DNA of 64,000 bases from Caulobacter sp. NIBR1757 (GTDB lineage: Bacteria; Pseudomonadota; Alphaproteobacteria; Caulobacterales; Caulobacteraceae). The position numbers and the translations under genes were made by a program. A model generated the notes under the pieces. The model was not told the DNA's origin and did no database searches. It was given only the letters and a program-made list of their open reading frames with translations. Positions 28,266 through 36,237 of the stretch are shown piece after piece. Location of the stretch: assembly GCF_027912495.1 (NCBI RefSeq), contig NZ_CP115463.1, positions 3,050,501 to 3,114,500 on the forward strand, written 5' to 3'. Each line of letters starts with the position of its first letter. Position 1 is the first letter of the stretch.

Positions 28266-30187
28266 GCCGCCCGCTCCCGCGCGCCGCGCGCCAGGCGCCA
28301 GGCCTTGGTCAGGGTGTCGAAGCGGGCGGCCATGGCGGCGACGGCGGCGCTGTCGCCCATCTTGCCTGCCAGCCAGTCGCGGGCGACGTCGTAGAAGATG
28401 GTGCGTCCCACCGCGAACCCCTTGATGATCGGAATGTCGGCGGCGACCTTGATCGAGGCCATCAGGTCCTCGATGGGAGCCGACAGGCCGAGCAGGACCA
28501 CACCCCGGCACCAGGGGTCGTTGCGCTGGATCACGGCCTCGATGTTGCGCCAGGCGGTCACGTCGTCACTGGGCTCCAGCTTCCACCAGTCGGGCTTGAT
28601 GCCCAGAGCATAGAAGCGTTGCAGGCAGTCGGCGATGGTGCCGGCGTCGACCGGCATGCCCTTGGGGGTGATGACCTCGAGCAGGAACTCGTGACGCGTC
28701 TTGCGGCAGGCGTCGGCCAGACGGACCAGCTGCGATTCCTGGGCGTCGCGCAGGCTTGGCGGATCATCCGGGTGGTAGAAGACCAGGCATTTGACGACGT
28801 GGTTCAGCGGCCATTCGGCCAGCTCGGCGCCAACGTCCGCCGAGCATTCGAACTGCAGCGGACGCGACTGCGGCAACTCGATCGGGCGGCCGATCCAGTA
28901 GGGATAGTCGGCGGCCTTGGCCAGGGTGTCGAAGCCGTAGCGGCCGTCGGCCAGGATGCCGAAGCGCGGGTCGCCCTTGGCCACCGCATCGACGGCGCGC
29001 AGGGCCAGCAGCTTGAAGGCCGGCACCCGGGCGGGGTCGGCGCCGGTCTGGGCGACGAGGTCGTCGAACTGGCTGCGGTGGTCGACGGCCAGGACGGTCA
29101 GCTCGTTGTGAACCCCGTCGCGAGTGGTCGCCCAGTGGATGTGTTCGAGCTCAGCATCGTCGCGCAGGCGGAACGGCAGGTCGCGGCGGCCGAGGAAATG
29201 CTCCATCTCCGGCCAGGTGGCCATGGCCGGGGCGCAGCCATGCCTTGAGACGACAATGGCCCCGGCGGCATTGGCGATCTCGCAGCACTTTTCGAGCGGC
29301 AGGTCGCGCAGCCAGCCGCGCAGGAAGCCGGCCATGAAGGCGTCGCCGGCCCCCAGCACATTGAACACTTCAATGGGAAAGCCGCGGCCGACGACGCCGT
29401 CGTCGAGACGGTCCGGAATGTCGCCCGGGAAGGCCGAGCAGCCGTCGGCGCCGCGCTTGCAGACCAGCAGGGCCTGGGTGACGCGGCGAATGTTGCGCAG
29501 GGCCTCGATCGTGTCCGTGGTCCCGCCGAGGATGTGGATCTCTTCCTCGGTGCCGACGATGAGATCGCACAGCGGCAGCACCTGCTGCAGCACGGCGGTG
29601 ACCTTGTCGTTGGCGACGAAGCGGTTCTCACCGGCCTCCTTGGGCGTCAGGCCCCAGAGGACCGGGCGGTAGTCGATGTCGAGCACGACCCGGGCGCCAC
29701 CCGCCTTGGCCAGGCCGGCGGCCTTCAGGCTGGCGGCGAGGACGGCCGGTTGCGACAGGTGGGTGCCACTGAGCACGACCGAGCGGGTCCTGGCGATCCA
29801 GTCGGGGTCGATGTCGGCCTCGGTCAGCGCCATGTCCGGCGCGTTCTCGCGGTAGAAGATCAGCGGGAAGGTCTCGCGGTCGCGGATGCCGAGGATGACC
29901 AGGGCGGTCAGGCGATCGGGGTCGGCGATGACGCCCGTGGTGTCGACGCCCTCGCGAACCAGCTGCTCGGTGATGAAGCGGCCCATGTGGTCGGCGCCGA
30001 CGCGGGTGACCAGGCCTGCCTTGAGGCCGAGGCGCGCCGCGCCGATGGCGGTGTTGGTCGGGCTGCCGCCGACGTACTTGGCGAAGGAGGCCATGTCCTC
30101 CAACCGCCCGCCCGACTGCTGGCCGTAGAGATCGATGCTCGAGCGGCCGATGGCGATCAAATCCAGCGTCTTGTCGTGCTGCGCCAT
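28262..30187 (-). CDS. iolC: 5-dehydro-2-deoxygluconokinase fused to DUF2090 aldolase-like domain
   Basis: A 641-residue two-domain enzyme. Residues 1-~330 are a PfkB kinase: DLIAIGRSSIDLYG, YVGGSPTNTAIGAARLGL, and the ATP/catalytic motif NVLGAGDAFMAGFLRGW. The rest is a DUF2090 domain (TVLAVDHRSQFDDL, FGILADGRYG, LKPDWWKLEPS-like region, VLLGLSAPIEDL). It is related to class I aldolases and thought to act as the IolJ-type aldolase on the phosphorylated product. This kinase-DUF2090 fusion is common in proteobacterial iol loci. It heads the iolC-D-E-B run; a candidate IolR site lies 42-56 bp upstream of its start codon. Confidence 0.94.
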
Positions 30188-30228
30188 TGGGGCCCTTGAA
30201 AGCGTGGCGCGACCGTCGCGCCGGACTA

Positions 30229-30243
30229 TGCAACGATTATTCT
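30229..30243 (-). promoter_or_regulatory. Candidate IolR site upstream of iolC
   Basis: Read on the minus strand this is AGAATAATCGTTGCA, a 3-mismatch version of the GGAA-N6-TTCC-type box seen twice in the iolR-iolG gap. It lies 42-56 bp upstream of the iolC start codon, so binding would block the promoter. Confidence 0.5.
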
Positions 30244-30290
30244 ATTCGTTCTGTGTTTGCAACATTCATTTCATTATTGGAATGCGGCCG

Positions 30291-31154
30291 TCAGCCGGCC
30301 TGGCCGCTGGCCTCGAAGGCGAAGCCGATCACCAAGGCCTGGGCCAGGCAGATCGAGGCGGCCAGGGAGCGGAAGGAGCGGATTTCCGATTCGCGGACCT
30401 GCAGCACGGCGGTGGCGTTCTTGGCGACCGGACTGACCAGGCTGTCACTGATCGACAGCACCCTGGCGCCCTTGCCGACGGCGATCTCGACGGCCGTCAC
30501 CGTTTCTTCGGCGTAGGGATGGTAGCTGACCGCGATGAGCAGATCCCTGGGACCGATGCCCTGGACCTGCTGGCGGGCAAGGCCGGCGACGCCGTCGATG
30601 AACATGGTCCGCTTGCCCAGCTGCTGCAGCGAATAGGCCAGGTAGGAGGAGACCGGGAAGGCGCGGCGGAAGCCGGCGACATAGACGATTTCGGCGTCGC
30701 GGATCAGGGCCACGGCCTCGGCCATGTCCTTCTCGGTGATGGATTGCCTGAGGTTCTGCAGGGCCAGGGTGTTGCCCTCGACGAACTCGCCGAGCAGCTG
30801 GGCCCCCGCCCCGCTCTCCCGGGCGTCGACCTCCTGGTTGAAGCGGCGGACGCGCTCGCCGTAGCCCAGGGCCGACTGGCCGCTGAGCAGGCCGTCGCGA
30901 AACAGACGCTGCATCTGGCTGGCGCCGGGATAGCCAAAGCTCTTGGCGAAGCGGACGATGGCGCTGGGCTGCACCCCGCTGCGCTCGGCGAGGACGGCCA
31001 GGGTCTCCAGCGCCATGTCGTTGGGCTCGTCCAGCACATAGCGGGCGATCTGCTGCAGCCGCTTGCTGAGGCCGTCGTAGCGTTCGAGGATGGCGGCGCG
31101 GAGCTCTTCGGCGGTGGCGGGCGGCGGGCCGCTCGGAGTCTCGGAATCGGTCAT
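30291..31154 (-). CDS. iolR: RpiR/MurR-family transcriptional regulator of inositol genes
   Basis: A 287-residue regulator with an N-terminal RpiR helix-turn-helix (LSKRLQQIARYVLDEPNDMA, AERSGVQPSAIVRFAKSFGY). A C-terminal SIS sugar-phosphate-sensing domain follows (EIVYVAGFRRAFPVSSYLA, LLIAVSYHPYAEETVTAVEIA, GARVLSISDS). The likely role is repression of the iol genes, relieved by an inositol catabolite. It diverges from iolG across a 137-bp gap that holds several operator-like boxes, and its own promoter has the best one. It is also 103 bp upstream of iolC on the same strand. Confidence 0.9.
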   Translation of the reverse strand: MTDSETPSGPPPATAEELRAAILERYDGLSKRLQQIARYVLDEPNDMALETLAVLAERSGVQPSAIVRFAKSFGYPGASQMQRLFRDGLLSGQSALGYGERVRRFNQEVDARESGAGAQLLGEFVEGNTLALQNLRQSITEKDMAEAVALIRDAEIVYVAGFRRAFPVSSYLAYSLQQLGKRTMFIDGVAGLARQQVQGIGPRDLLIAVSYHPYAEETVTAVEIAVGKGARVLSISDSLVSPVAKNATAVLQVRESEIRSFRSLAASICLAQALVIGFAFEASGQAG

Positions 31155-31186
31155 GCCGTGGAAGCGTCCTGCGCGGTTTCGAAGTT

Positions 31187-31201
31187 AGAATATCCGTTCC
31201 A
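31187..31201. promoter_or_regulatory. IolR operator candidate proximal to iolR
   Basis: AGAATATCCGTTCCA has a GAA-N6-TTC core with flanking symmetry and lies 33 bp upstream of the iolR start codon. It fits a motif of the form GGAANATNCGTTCCA, which I recall for Caulobacter inositol genes but did not check. It suggests autoregulation of iolR. Confidence 0.65.
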
Positions 31202-31221
31202 GCCCCGAACACAACGCACGG

Positions 31222-31266
31222 CGACCATTCGTTCCAAACGATATTGCGTTCGGAATGTTTGTTCCA
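31222..31266. promoter_or_regulatory. IolR operator cluster proximal to iolG
   Basis: Three overlapping signals occur. CGACCATTCGTTCCA (31222-31236) is a weaker box. TTCCAAACG and CGTTCGGAA form a 24-bp inverted repeat with one mismatch (31232-31255). GGAATGTTTGTTCCA (31252-31266) has perfect GGAA-N6-TTCC symmetry. The last one ends 25 bp before the iolG start, so bound repressor would cover the promoter. Confidence 0.65.
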
Positions 31267-31291
31267 TAGTACGGACCTCCGGAGGGTCCCC

Positions 31292-32272
31292 ATGATCAAG
31301 ATCGCTCAACTCGGCGCCGGACGGATGGGCTCCATCCACGCCCGCAACGCCGCCGCCAATCCGCGGCTGGATCTGGCCTGGCTGGTCGATCCCCGACCCG
31401 AGGCAGCGGGGGACCTGGCCCGCGAGATCGGCGCGGGGCTGGCGAGCTTCGAGGCCGTGCTGGCCGATCCGGAAATCAAGGGCGTCATCGTCGCCAGTTC
31501 GACCGACGCCCATCTGGACAACGCCCTGGCCTGCCTGAAGGCCGGCAAGATGGTGTTCTGCGAAAAGCCGCTCGACCTGGACCTGGCGCGGCTGGTCGAG
31601 CACAAGGCCGACTTTCAGGACGCGCCGATCTTCGTCGCCTTCAACCGCCGCTTCGATCCGCACTTCGCGGCCCTGGCCGAGACGGTGACGTCCGGCGCCA
31701 TCGGCGCGCTGGAAACCCTGCACCTGATCAACCACGACCCGGCCGCGCCGCCGGCCCACTTCGTGCCGACCAGCGGCGGGCTGTTCAAGGATTTCACCAT
31801 CCACGACTTCGACGTCGCCGCCTGGCTGGTCGCCGAGCCGTTCACCGAGGTCTTCGCCTTCGCCAGTTGCCTGGTCGATCCGATGATCGGCGAACTGGGC
31901 GACGTCGACACCGCCCGGGTGATCCTCAAGACCGCGTCCGGCAAGATCGTCATGATCAGCAACACCCGGCGCAGCGGCTGCGGCTACGACCAGAGGATCG
32001 AGGCGTTCGGCAGCAAGGGCATGGCCGTGGCCGGCAATCCGGCCCCGACCACGGTCGCCCGCTGGACCGAGGCCGGCGCGGGTTCCGACGCCCTCTATCC
32101 AGGCTTCATGAGCCGCTACGCCGGCGCCTACGCCGCCGAGATGGACCATTTCGCCGACATGCTGGAAGGCAAGGCTCGGCCCGCCGCCGGCTATGAGGCC
32201 AGCGTCGCCTCCCTGAAACTGGCCGAGGCCGCCGCCCGGTCGGTGGCCACCGGCGCGCCCGTCAAACTGTAA
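31292..32272 (+). CDS. iolG: Myo-inositol 2-dehydrogenase (first copy)
   Basis: A 326-residue Gfo/Idh/MocA oxidoreductase oxidising myo-inositol to inosose with NAD. The Rossmann loop is IAQLGAGRMGSIHARNAA, with an Asp-ended second strand (LAWLVDPRPEA). The catalytic-region signature is VFCEKPLDLDLARL, then FNRRFDPHFAAL, and the C-terminal substrate-domain motif GGLFKDFTIHDFDVAAWL carries the Asp-x3-His-type pair. ATG 31292 is preceded by CCGGAGGGTCC. The next gene, 11 bp downstream, is a close paralogue. The assignment to myo-inositol rather than another inositol isomer is inferred from context. Confidence 0.92.
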   Translation: MIKIAQLGAGRMGSIHARNAAANPRLDLAWLVDPRPEAAGDLAREIGAGLASFEAVLADPEIKGVIVASSTDAHLDNALACLKAGKMVFCEKPLDLDLARLVEHKADFQDAPIFVAFNRRFDPHFAALAETVTSGAIGALETLHLINHDPAAPPAHFVPTSGGLFKDFTIHDFDVAAWLVAEPFTEVFAFASCLVDPMIGELGDVDTARVILKTASGKIVMISNTRRSGCGYDQRIEAFGSKGMAVAGNPAPTTVARWTEAGAGSDALYPGFMSRYAGAYAAEMDHFADMLEGKARPAAGYEASVASLKLAEAAARSVATGAPVKL

Positions 32273-32283
32273 GGTCTTCAACC

Positions 32284-33261
32284 ATGTACAACCTCGCCCT
32301 CATCGGCGCCGGCCGCATCGGCCGCATCCACGCCGCCAACGCCAAGGCCCATCCGGGCCTGACCCTGATGGCCATCGTCGATCCGGTGGCGGCTGCGGCC
32401 GAGAGCCTGGCGGCCGAGACCGGCGCGAGGGTGACGTCGCTGGACGCGGCCCTGAGCGATCCGGCCATCGCCGGCGTCATCGTCGCCTCCTCCACCGACA
32501 CCCACCTGGACTACGCCGGCCGCGCCATCGCCGCCGGCAAGGCTGTGTTTTGCGAAAAGCCCATCGACCTCAATCTTGGCCGGGCCCGGGGCGCGGCCGG
32601 GGACTTCGCGGGCAAGCCGCTGTTCCTCGGCTTCAACCGCCGCTTCGATCCCAACTTCCAGGCCCTGAAGGCGCGATTGGACGCCGGCGAGGTCGGGGCG
32701 CTGGAGACGCTGCATATCACCAGCCATGACCCGTCGCCGCCGCCGGTCAGCTACGTGAAGGTCTCGGGCGGCCTGTTCAAGGACATGGCGATCCATGACT
32801 TCGACATGGCCCGCTGGATGCTCGGCGAGCCGGTCGCCCAGGTCTTCGCCTCGGCCAGCTGCCTGGTCGATCCGGCCATCGGGGAGGCGGGTGACGTGGA
32901 CACGGCGAAGATCCTGCTGAAGACGGCCTCCGGGCGCATCTGCATGATCAGCAACAGCCGCCGCAGCGGCTATGGCTACGACCAGCGGATCGAGGCCTTC
33001 GGCTCGGCCGGCATGCTGCAGGCGGCCAATGTCACCGAGAGCACGGTCCAGGTCTGGACCGAGGCCGGGGCGGCGTCGGCGCCGTTCCAGAACTTCTTCC
33101 TCGACCGCTATGCGGCCGCCTACGTCGCCGAGATGGCCCACTTCGCCGAGATCCTCGGCGGGGCGACGCCGGCGATCGGATACGAGGACGGGGTGGAAGC
33201 GCTGGTGCTCGCGGAGGCGGCCGGGGAGTCGGCGCGGAAGGGGGCGGTGGTGACGCTGTAA
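32284..33261 (+). CDS. Second inositol dehydrogenase paralogue
   Basis: A 325-residue Gfo/Idh/MocA protein in tandem with iolG and clearly homologous along its length. It has the loop LIGAGRIGRIHAANA, IVDPVAAAAE, VFCEKPIDLNLGRARG, FNRRFDPNFQAL, GGLFKDMAIHDFDMARWML and SNSRRSGYGYDQRIEAFG. The ARGAAGD segment differs from the ARLVEHK of the first copy. It may handle scyllo- or chiro-inositol, or the reverse inosose reduction, as paired inositol dehydrogenases do in other bacteria. It sits in the same operon, ending at a REP-like repeat. Confidence 0.88.
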   Translation: MYNLALIGAGRIGRIHAANAKAHPGLTLMAIVDPVAAAAESLAAETGARVTSLDAALSDPAIAGVIVASSTDTHLDYAGRAIAAGKAVFCEKPIDLNLGRARGAAGDFAGKPLFLGFNRRFDPNFQALKARLDAGEVGALETLHITSHDPSPPPVSYVKVSGGLFKDMAIHDFDMARWMLGEPVAQVFASASCLVDPAIGEAGDVDTAKILLKTASGRICMISNSRRSGYGYDQRIEAFGSAGMLQAANVTESTVQVWTEAGAASAPFQNFFLDRYAAAYVAEMAHFAEILGGATPAIGYEDGVEALVLAEAAGESARKGAVVTL

Positions 33262-33265
33262 CGAT

Positions 33266-33435
33266 CCCTTCTCCCGCTTGTCGGGAGAAGGTGGCCCGCG
33301 AAGCGGGTCGGATGAGGGCAGCACCGGCGGTAGCCGGGCTGCCCTTTTCCATGCCTGAACGAAAACCTTCACGGGCCGGCGCCGCCCTCATCCGTCGGCT
33401 ACGCCGACACCTTCTCCCGACAAGCGGGAGAAGGG
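33266..33435. repeat. REP-like 170-bp inverted-repeat element
   Basis: Outer arms of 27 matching bases lie at 33266-33292 and 33409-33435. The shared core is the hairpin CTCCCGCTTGTCGGGAG. Inside are GGATGAGGGC and its complement GCCCTCATCC, each next to a small private hairpin (CCCGC-GAA-GCGGG on the left, GTCGGC-TAC-GCCGAC on the right). The layout is that of a paired REP element (REPIN). It lies exactly between convergent iolG2 and the receptor gene and may stop transcription from both sides. Confidence 0.85.
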
Positions 33436-33525
33436 ACACCGGTGAGGCGACTCGACGCCGCGCAAAGAAAAGGCGGCGGCCCGAAGGCCACCGCCGAAGT
33501 TGCGCAAGTCGATGTCAGGGAGAAA

Positions 33526-36069
33526 TCAGTAGGTGAAGCTCAGACCCACCCGCCAGGAGCGGCCGTAGGTTTCGGCCTCGGCGAAGCGGTGGCGGTTGCC
33601 GTAGAAATAGTAGTCGGTCTCGTCATTCAGATTGTTGCCCTCGGCGAAGACCTCGAGCTGTTTGGTGACCTTGTAGGCCGCCTTGACGCCGATGGTCTGG
33701 TTCTCGCCGAAGTACAGGTCCTCGTCGGCCGTCGCGCCCAGTTCGTCGATGTAGTCTGAGCGGTAGGTGTAGGCGACGCGGGCCGAGAAGCCGGCCTTCT
33801 CGTAGTAGAGCTGGGCGCTGAGCAGCATGTCCGACTGCTTGGGCAGGCTGGTTTCCTTGCTCCGGCCGGGCACCTTGAGCTTGCCGTTCAGGAAGGTGGC
33901 GTTGAGGTTGACCCCGAAGCCGTCCAGCGCGCCGGGCAGGAAGGTGAAGGGCTTCTGGAAGTTCAGCTCCAGGCCGGTCACCTCGGCTTCGGTGCCGTTC
34001 TGGAAGGAGAAGACGTCGCCGTTGACGATGCTCACCCCGCCGAAGGTTCCGGTTTGGTCTTCCAGGGTCGAGGCGAAGATCGGGTTGTCGATCTTCTTGT
34101 GGAACAGACCCACCGAGAAGCCGCCCTCGTCCGGGAAGTAATAGTCCAGCGAGAAATCGAGGTTCAGCGCCTGCTGGGGCTTCAGGTCCGGGTTGCCGAG
34201 GCTGACATCGTCGCCATCGACCGCCACGGTCGGGGCCAGCTGGAAGTATTCCGGACGGCCGATGGCGGTGGTGATCGCCGCCCGCACCAGGATGTTCTCG
34301 CTGACGTCCCAGCGCAGGTTGAGGCCCGGGAAGACGTCAGTGTAGCTGTAGCTGCCGAAGCGGTTGTAGTCGTCGGCCAGGGTCGCCGTCGGGGTGACGG
34401 CGATGGCCCGGGTGTCGCCCTCCGTCCGCTCGACGCGGACGCCGGGAATGACGCTGATGTCGCCGAAGTCGAGGTTGGCCATCAGATAGGCGGCGGTGAT
34501 GGTTTCCTGGACGCGGTAGTCGGAGCCCAGGGTCTCGACGATCTGGTCGTCATCGTCGCTGTCGAACAGGCCGGGGTTGGCTTTGAAGAAGGCGTTGACC
34601 TTGCTGTAGCTGATCGACGGACCGGCGAGATACTTGCCCCCGAAAGTGTCGCCGTAGGTTTCGCCGACCTCGGAGGTGAGGGTCCGTGTCGGGCCGGTGT
34701 ACATGAACACCTCGCCGGTCGCGTCGGTGAACTTGTCGCGGTCCAGCCACTTGGCGCCGAACTTCAGGTAGCTGTCGTCGCCGAGCACCGAAAGCGGCAT
34801 CTGATAGTCGATGCGGATCTGGTTCAGGTCTTCCTCGGCCTCGCGGCTGACCTGCTTGAAGCTGCGCAGCCGGTAGCCGGCCGGATTGTAGGCGTTGGCG
34901 CTCAGCGTGACGCCGCCGGGCATCCCGTCCTGGTTGCCAAAGGACCCGGTGATCGGGCCGCCGCCGCTGGTGTTGTTGTAGCGGTATTCGATCTCGTCGC
35001 GGATCGGGTCTTCCTTGGTGGCCAGGTTGTGGGTGGCCTGGAGGGTCAGGAGGCTTTCGCCGATGTTGAACTCACCGCCGATGGCGATCGTGGTGGTGTC
35101 GGTGATCTCGTTGCGGACCCGCAGCAGCTTGCGGGCGCTGGCCCCGCCGGTGAAGGTTCCGCCGTCCTCGCTGAGGCTACTATAGCTGGCGGCCGAGGTC
35201 GGCAGGAAGAAGCGGGTGCGGTTGCGGACCTCGTTGTCGTCGAACTTCGAGTACATGACCCGGGCGTAGGCCTTGATGTCGTCGGTCGGACGCCAGTCGA
35301 GGTTGACGACCGCGCCGGTGCGGGTGCGCAGGGCAGGGGTGTAGACCCGGTTGTCGAACTCGACGGGCAGATCGACGCCGCCGACGGTCTGGCGACCGCC
35401 CGACAATACATCCTCGGAGTCCGAAGGCCGTTCCGACCAGTTCAGGGCCACGACGACGCCGAACGACTTGTCCGGGCCGAACAGGGTTCCAGCCGAGAAG
35501 TCGCCCTCGTAGGCGTTCTCGTCGGTGATCTCGAAGCCGCCGACGGCGGCCCGGGCGTTGAGGATGGTGCGGTTGCGGTCGAAAGCGGTGACCGTCTTGA
35601 TATCGACCTGGCCGGCGATGGCGTTGGCGTCGAGGTCGGGGGTCAGCGACTTGACCACCTGTACCGAGCCGATGAGGGCCGACGGGATGTCGTCGAGCTT
35701 GACGTTGCGCGATTCCGGCTCGGGGGCGGAGGCGGTCTGGGCGTTGATGGTGACGTTGGCCAGGTTCGGCTCGATGCCGCGGATGATCAGGTAGCGGCCC
35801 TCACCCTTGTCGGTGGCGACCGACACGCCCGACAGGCGGCGCACGGACTCGGCGACGTTCTGGTCGGGCAGCTTGCCGGCCTCGCCGCCCGAGACGATCT
35901 CGCTGGCGCTGGTCGCCTCGCGCTTCTTCTCGAGGGAGTCGCGGTCGGTCGCCCGCTGGCCGGTGATGACCACTTCATCGACTTCGCCCTGAGCCTGAGC
36001 CGCGGCCATGCCGGGCGCCACCAGGCAGGACGACATCATGAGCGCGCCCAACAGATATCGAGACTTCAT
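33526..36069 (-). CDS. TonB-dependent receptor
   Basis: An 847-residue outer-membrane receptor. ATG 36069, with AGGGGAGGG upstream, gives a signal peptide (MKSRYLLGALMMSS ... GMAAAQAQ) and a short VDEVVITGQRA TonB-box-like segment. The plug domain contains GKLPDQNVAESVRRLSGV and YLIIRGIEPNLANVTIN. A 22-strand barrel follows, ending in alternating residues and a terminal aromatic (GLSFTY). The family is the CarA/oligosaccharide-type TBDR common in Caulobacterales. Divergent pairing with a phytase suggests uptake of phytate or its products; iron-siderophore use is less likely from context. Confidence 0.92.
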   Translation of the reverse strand: MKSRYLLGALMMSSCLVAPGMAAAQAQGEVDEVVITGQRATDRDSLEKKREATSASEIVSGGEAGKLPDQNVAESVRRLSGVSVATDKGEGRYLIIRGIEPNLANVTINAQTASAPEPESRNVKLDDIPSALIGSVQVVKSLTPDLDANAIAGQVDIKTVTAFDRNRTILNARAAVGGFEITDENAYEGDFSAGTLFGPDKSFGVVVALNWSERPSDSEDVLSGGRQTVGGVDLPVEFDNRVYTPALRTRTGAVVNLDWRPTDDIKAYARVMYSKFDDNEVRNRTRFFLPTSAASYSSLSEDGGTFTGGASARKLLRVRNEITDTTTIAIGGEFNIGESLLTLQATHNLATKEDPIRDEIEYRYNNTSGGGPITGSFGNQDGMPGGVTLSANAYNPAGYRLRSFKQVSREAEEDLNQIRIDYQMPLSVLGDDSYLKFGAKWLDRDKFTDATGEVFMYTGPTRTLTSEVGETYGDTFGGKYLAGPSISYSKVNAFFKANPGLFDSDDDDQIVETLGSDYRVQETITAAYLMANLDFGDISVIPGVRVERTEGDTRAIAVTPTATLADDYNRFGSYSYTDVFPGLNLRWDVSENILVRAAITTAIGRPEYFQLAPTVAVDGDDVSLGNPDLKPQQALNLDFSLDYYFPDEGGFSVGLFHKKIDNPIFASTLEDQTGTFGGVSIVNGDVFSFQNGTEAEVTGLELNFQKPFTFLPGALDGFGVNLNATFLNGKLKVPGRSKETSLPKQSDMLLSAQLYYEKAGFSARVAYTYRSDYIDELGATADEDLYFGENQTIGVKAAYKVTKQLEVFAEGNNLNDETDYYFYGNRHRFAEAETYGRSWRVGLSFTY

Positions 36070-36145
36070 ACGACCCTCCCCTTTGCTTCTCATTGCAGCG
36101 CGAGGTGAGCGAAGACTCGCTCCGACGGCTGATGAAACGGACACT

Positions 36146-36194
36146 ACGAACAAAAATTCTATTTGACAACATGAATGGAAATTAAATTGCATTC
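36146..36194. promoter_or_regulatory. Divergent receptor/phytase promoter region with operator-like sites
   Basis: On the minus strand 36146-36160 reads AGAATTTTTGTTCGT, with the GAA-N6-TTC core of the IolR-like boxes but a poor flank match. At 36173-36194 a 22-bp near-palindrome has perfect GAATG/CATTC arms and an A+T-rich centre. TTGACA at 36163-36168 could be a -35 element toward the phytase. Confidence 0.45.
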
Positions 36195-36237
36195 TGAGAT
36201 CGGAGCGATGATGGTGCCGTCAACAAAGGGGATGCCG

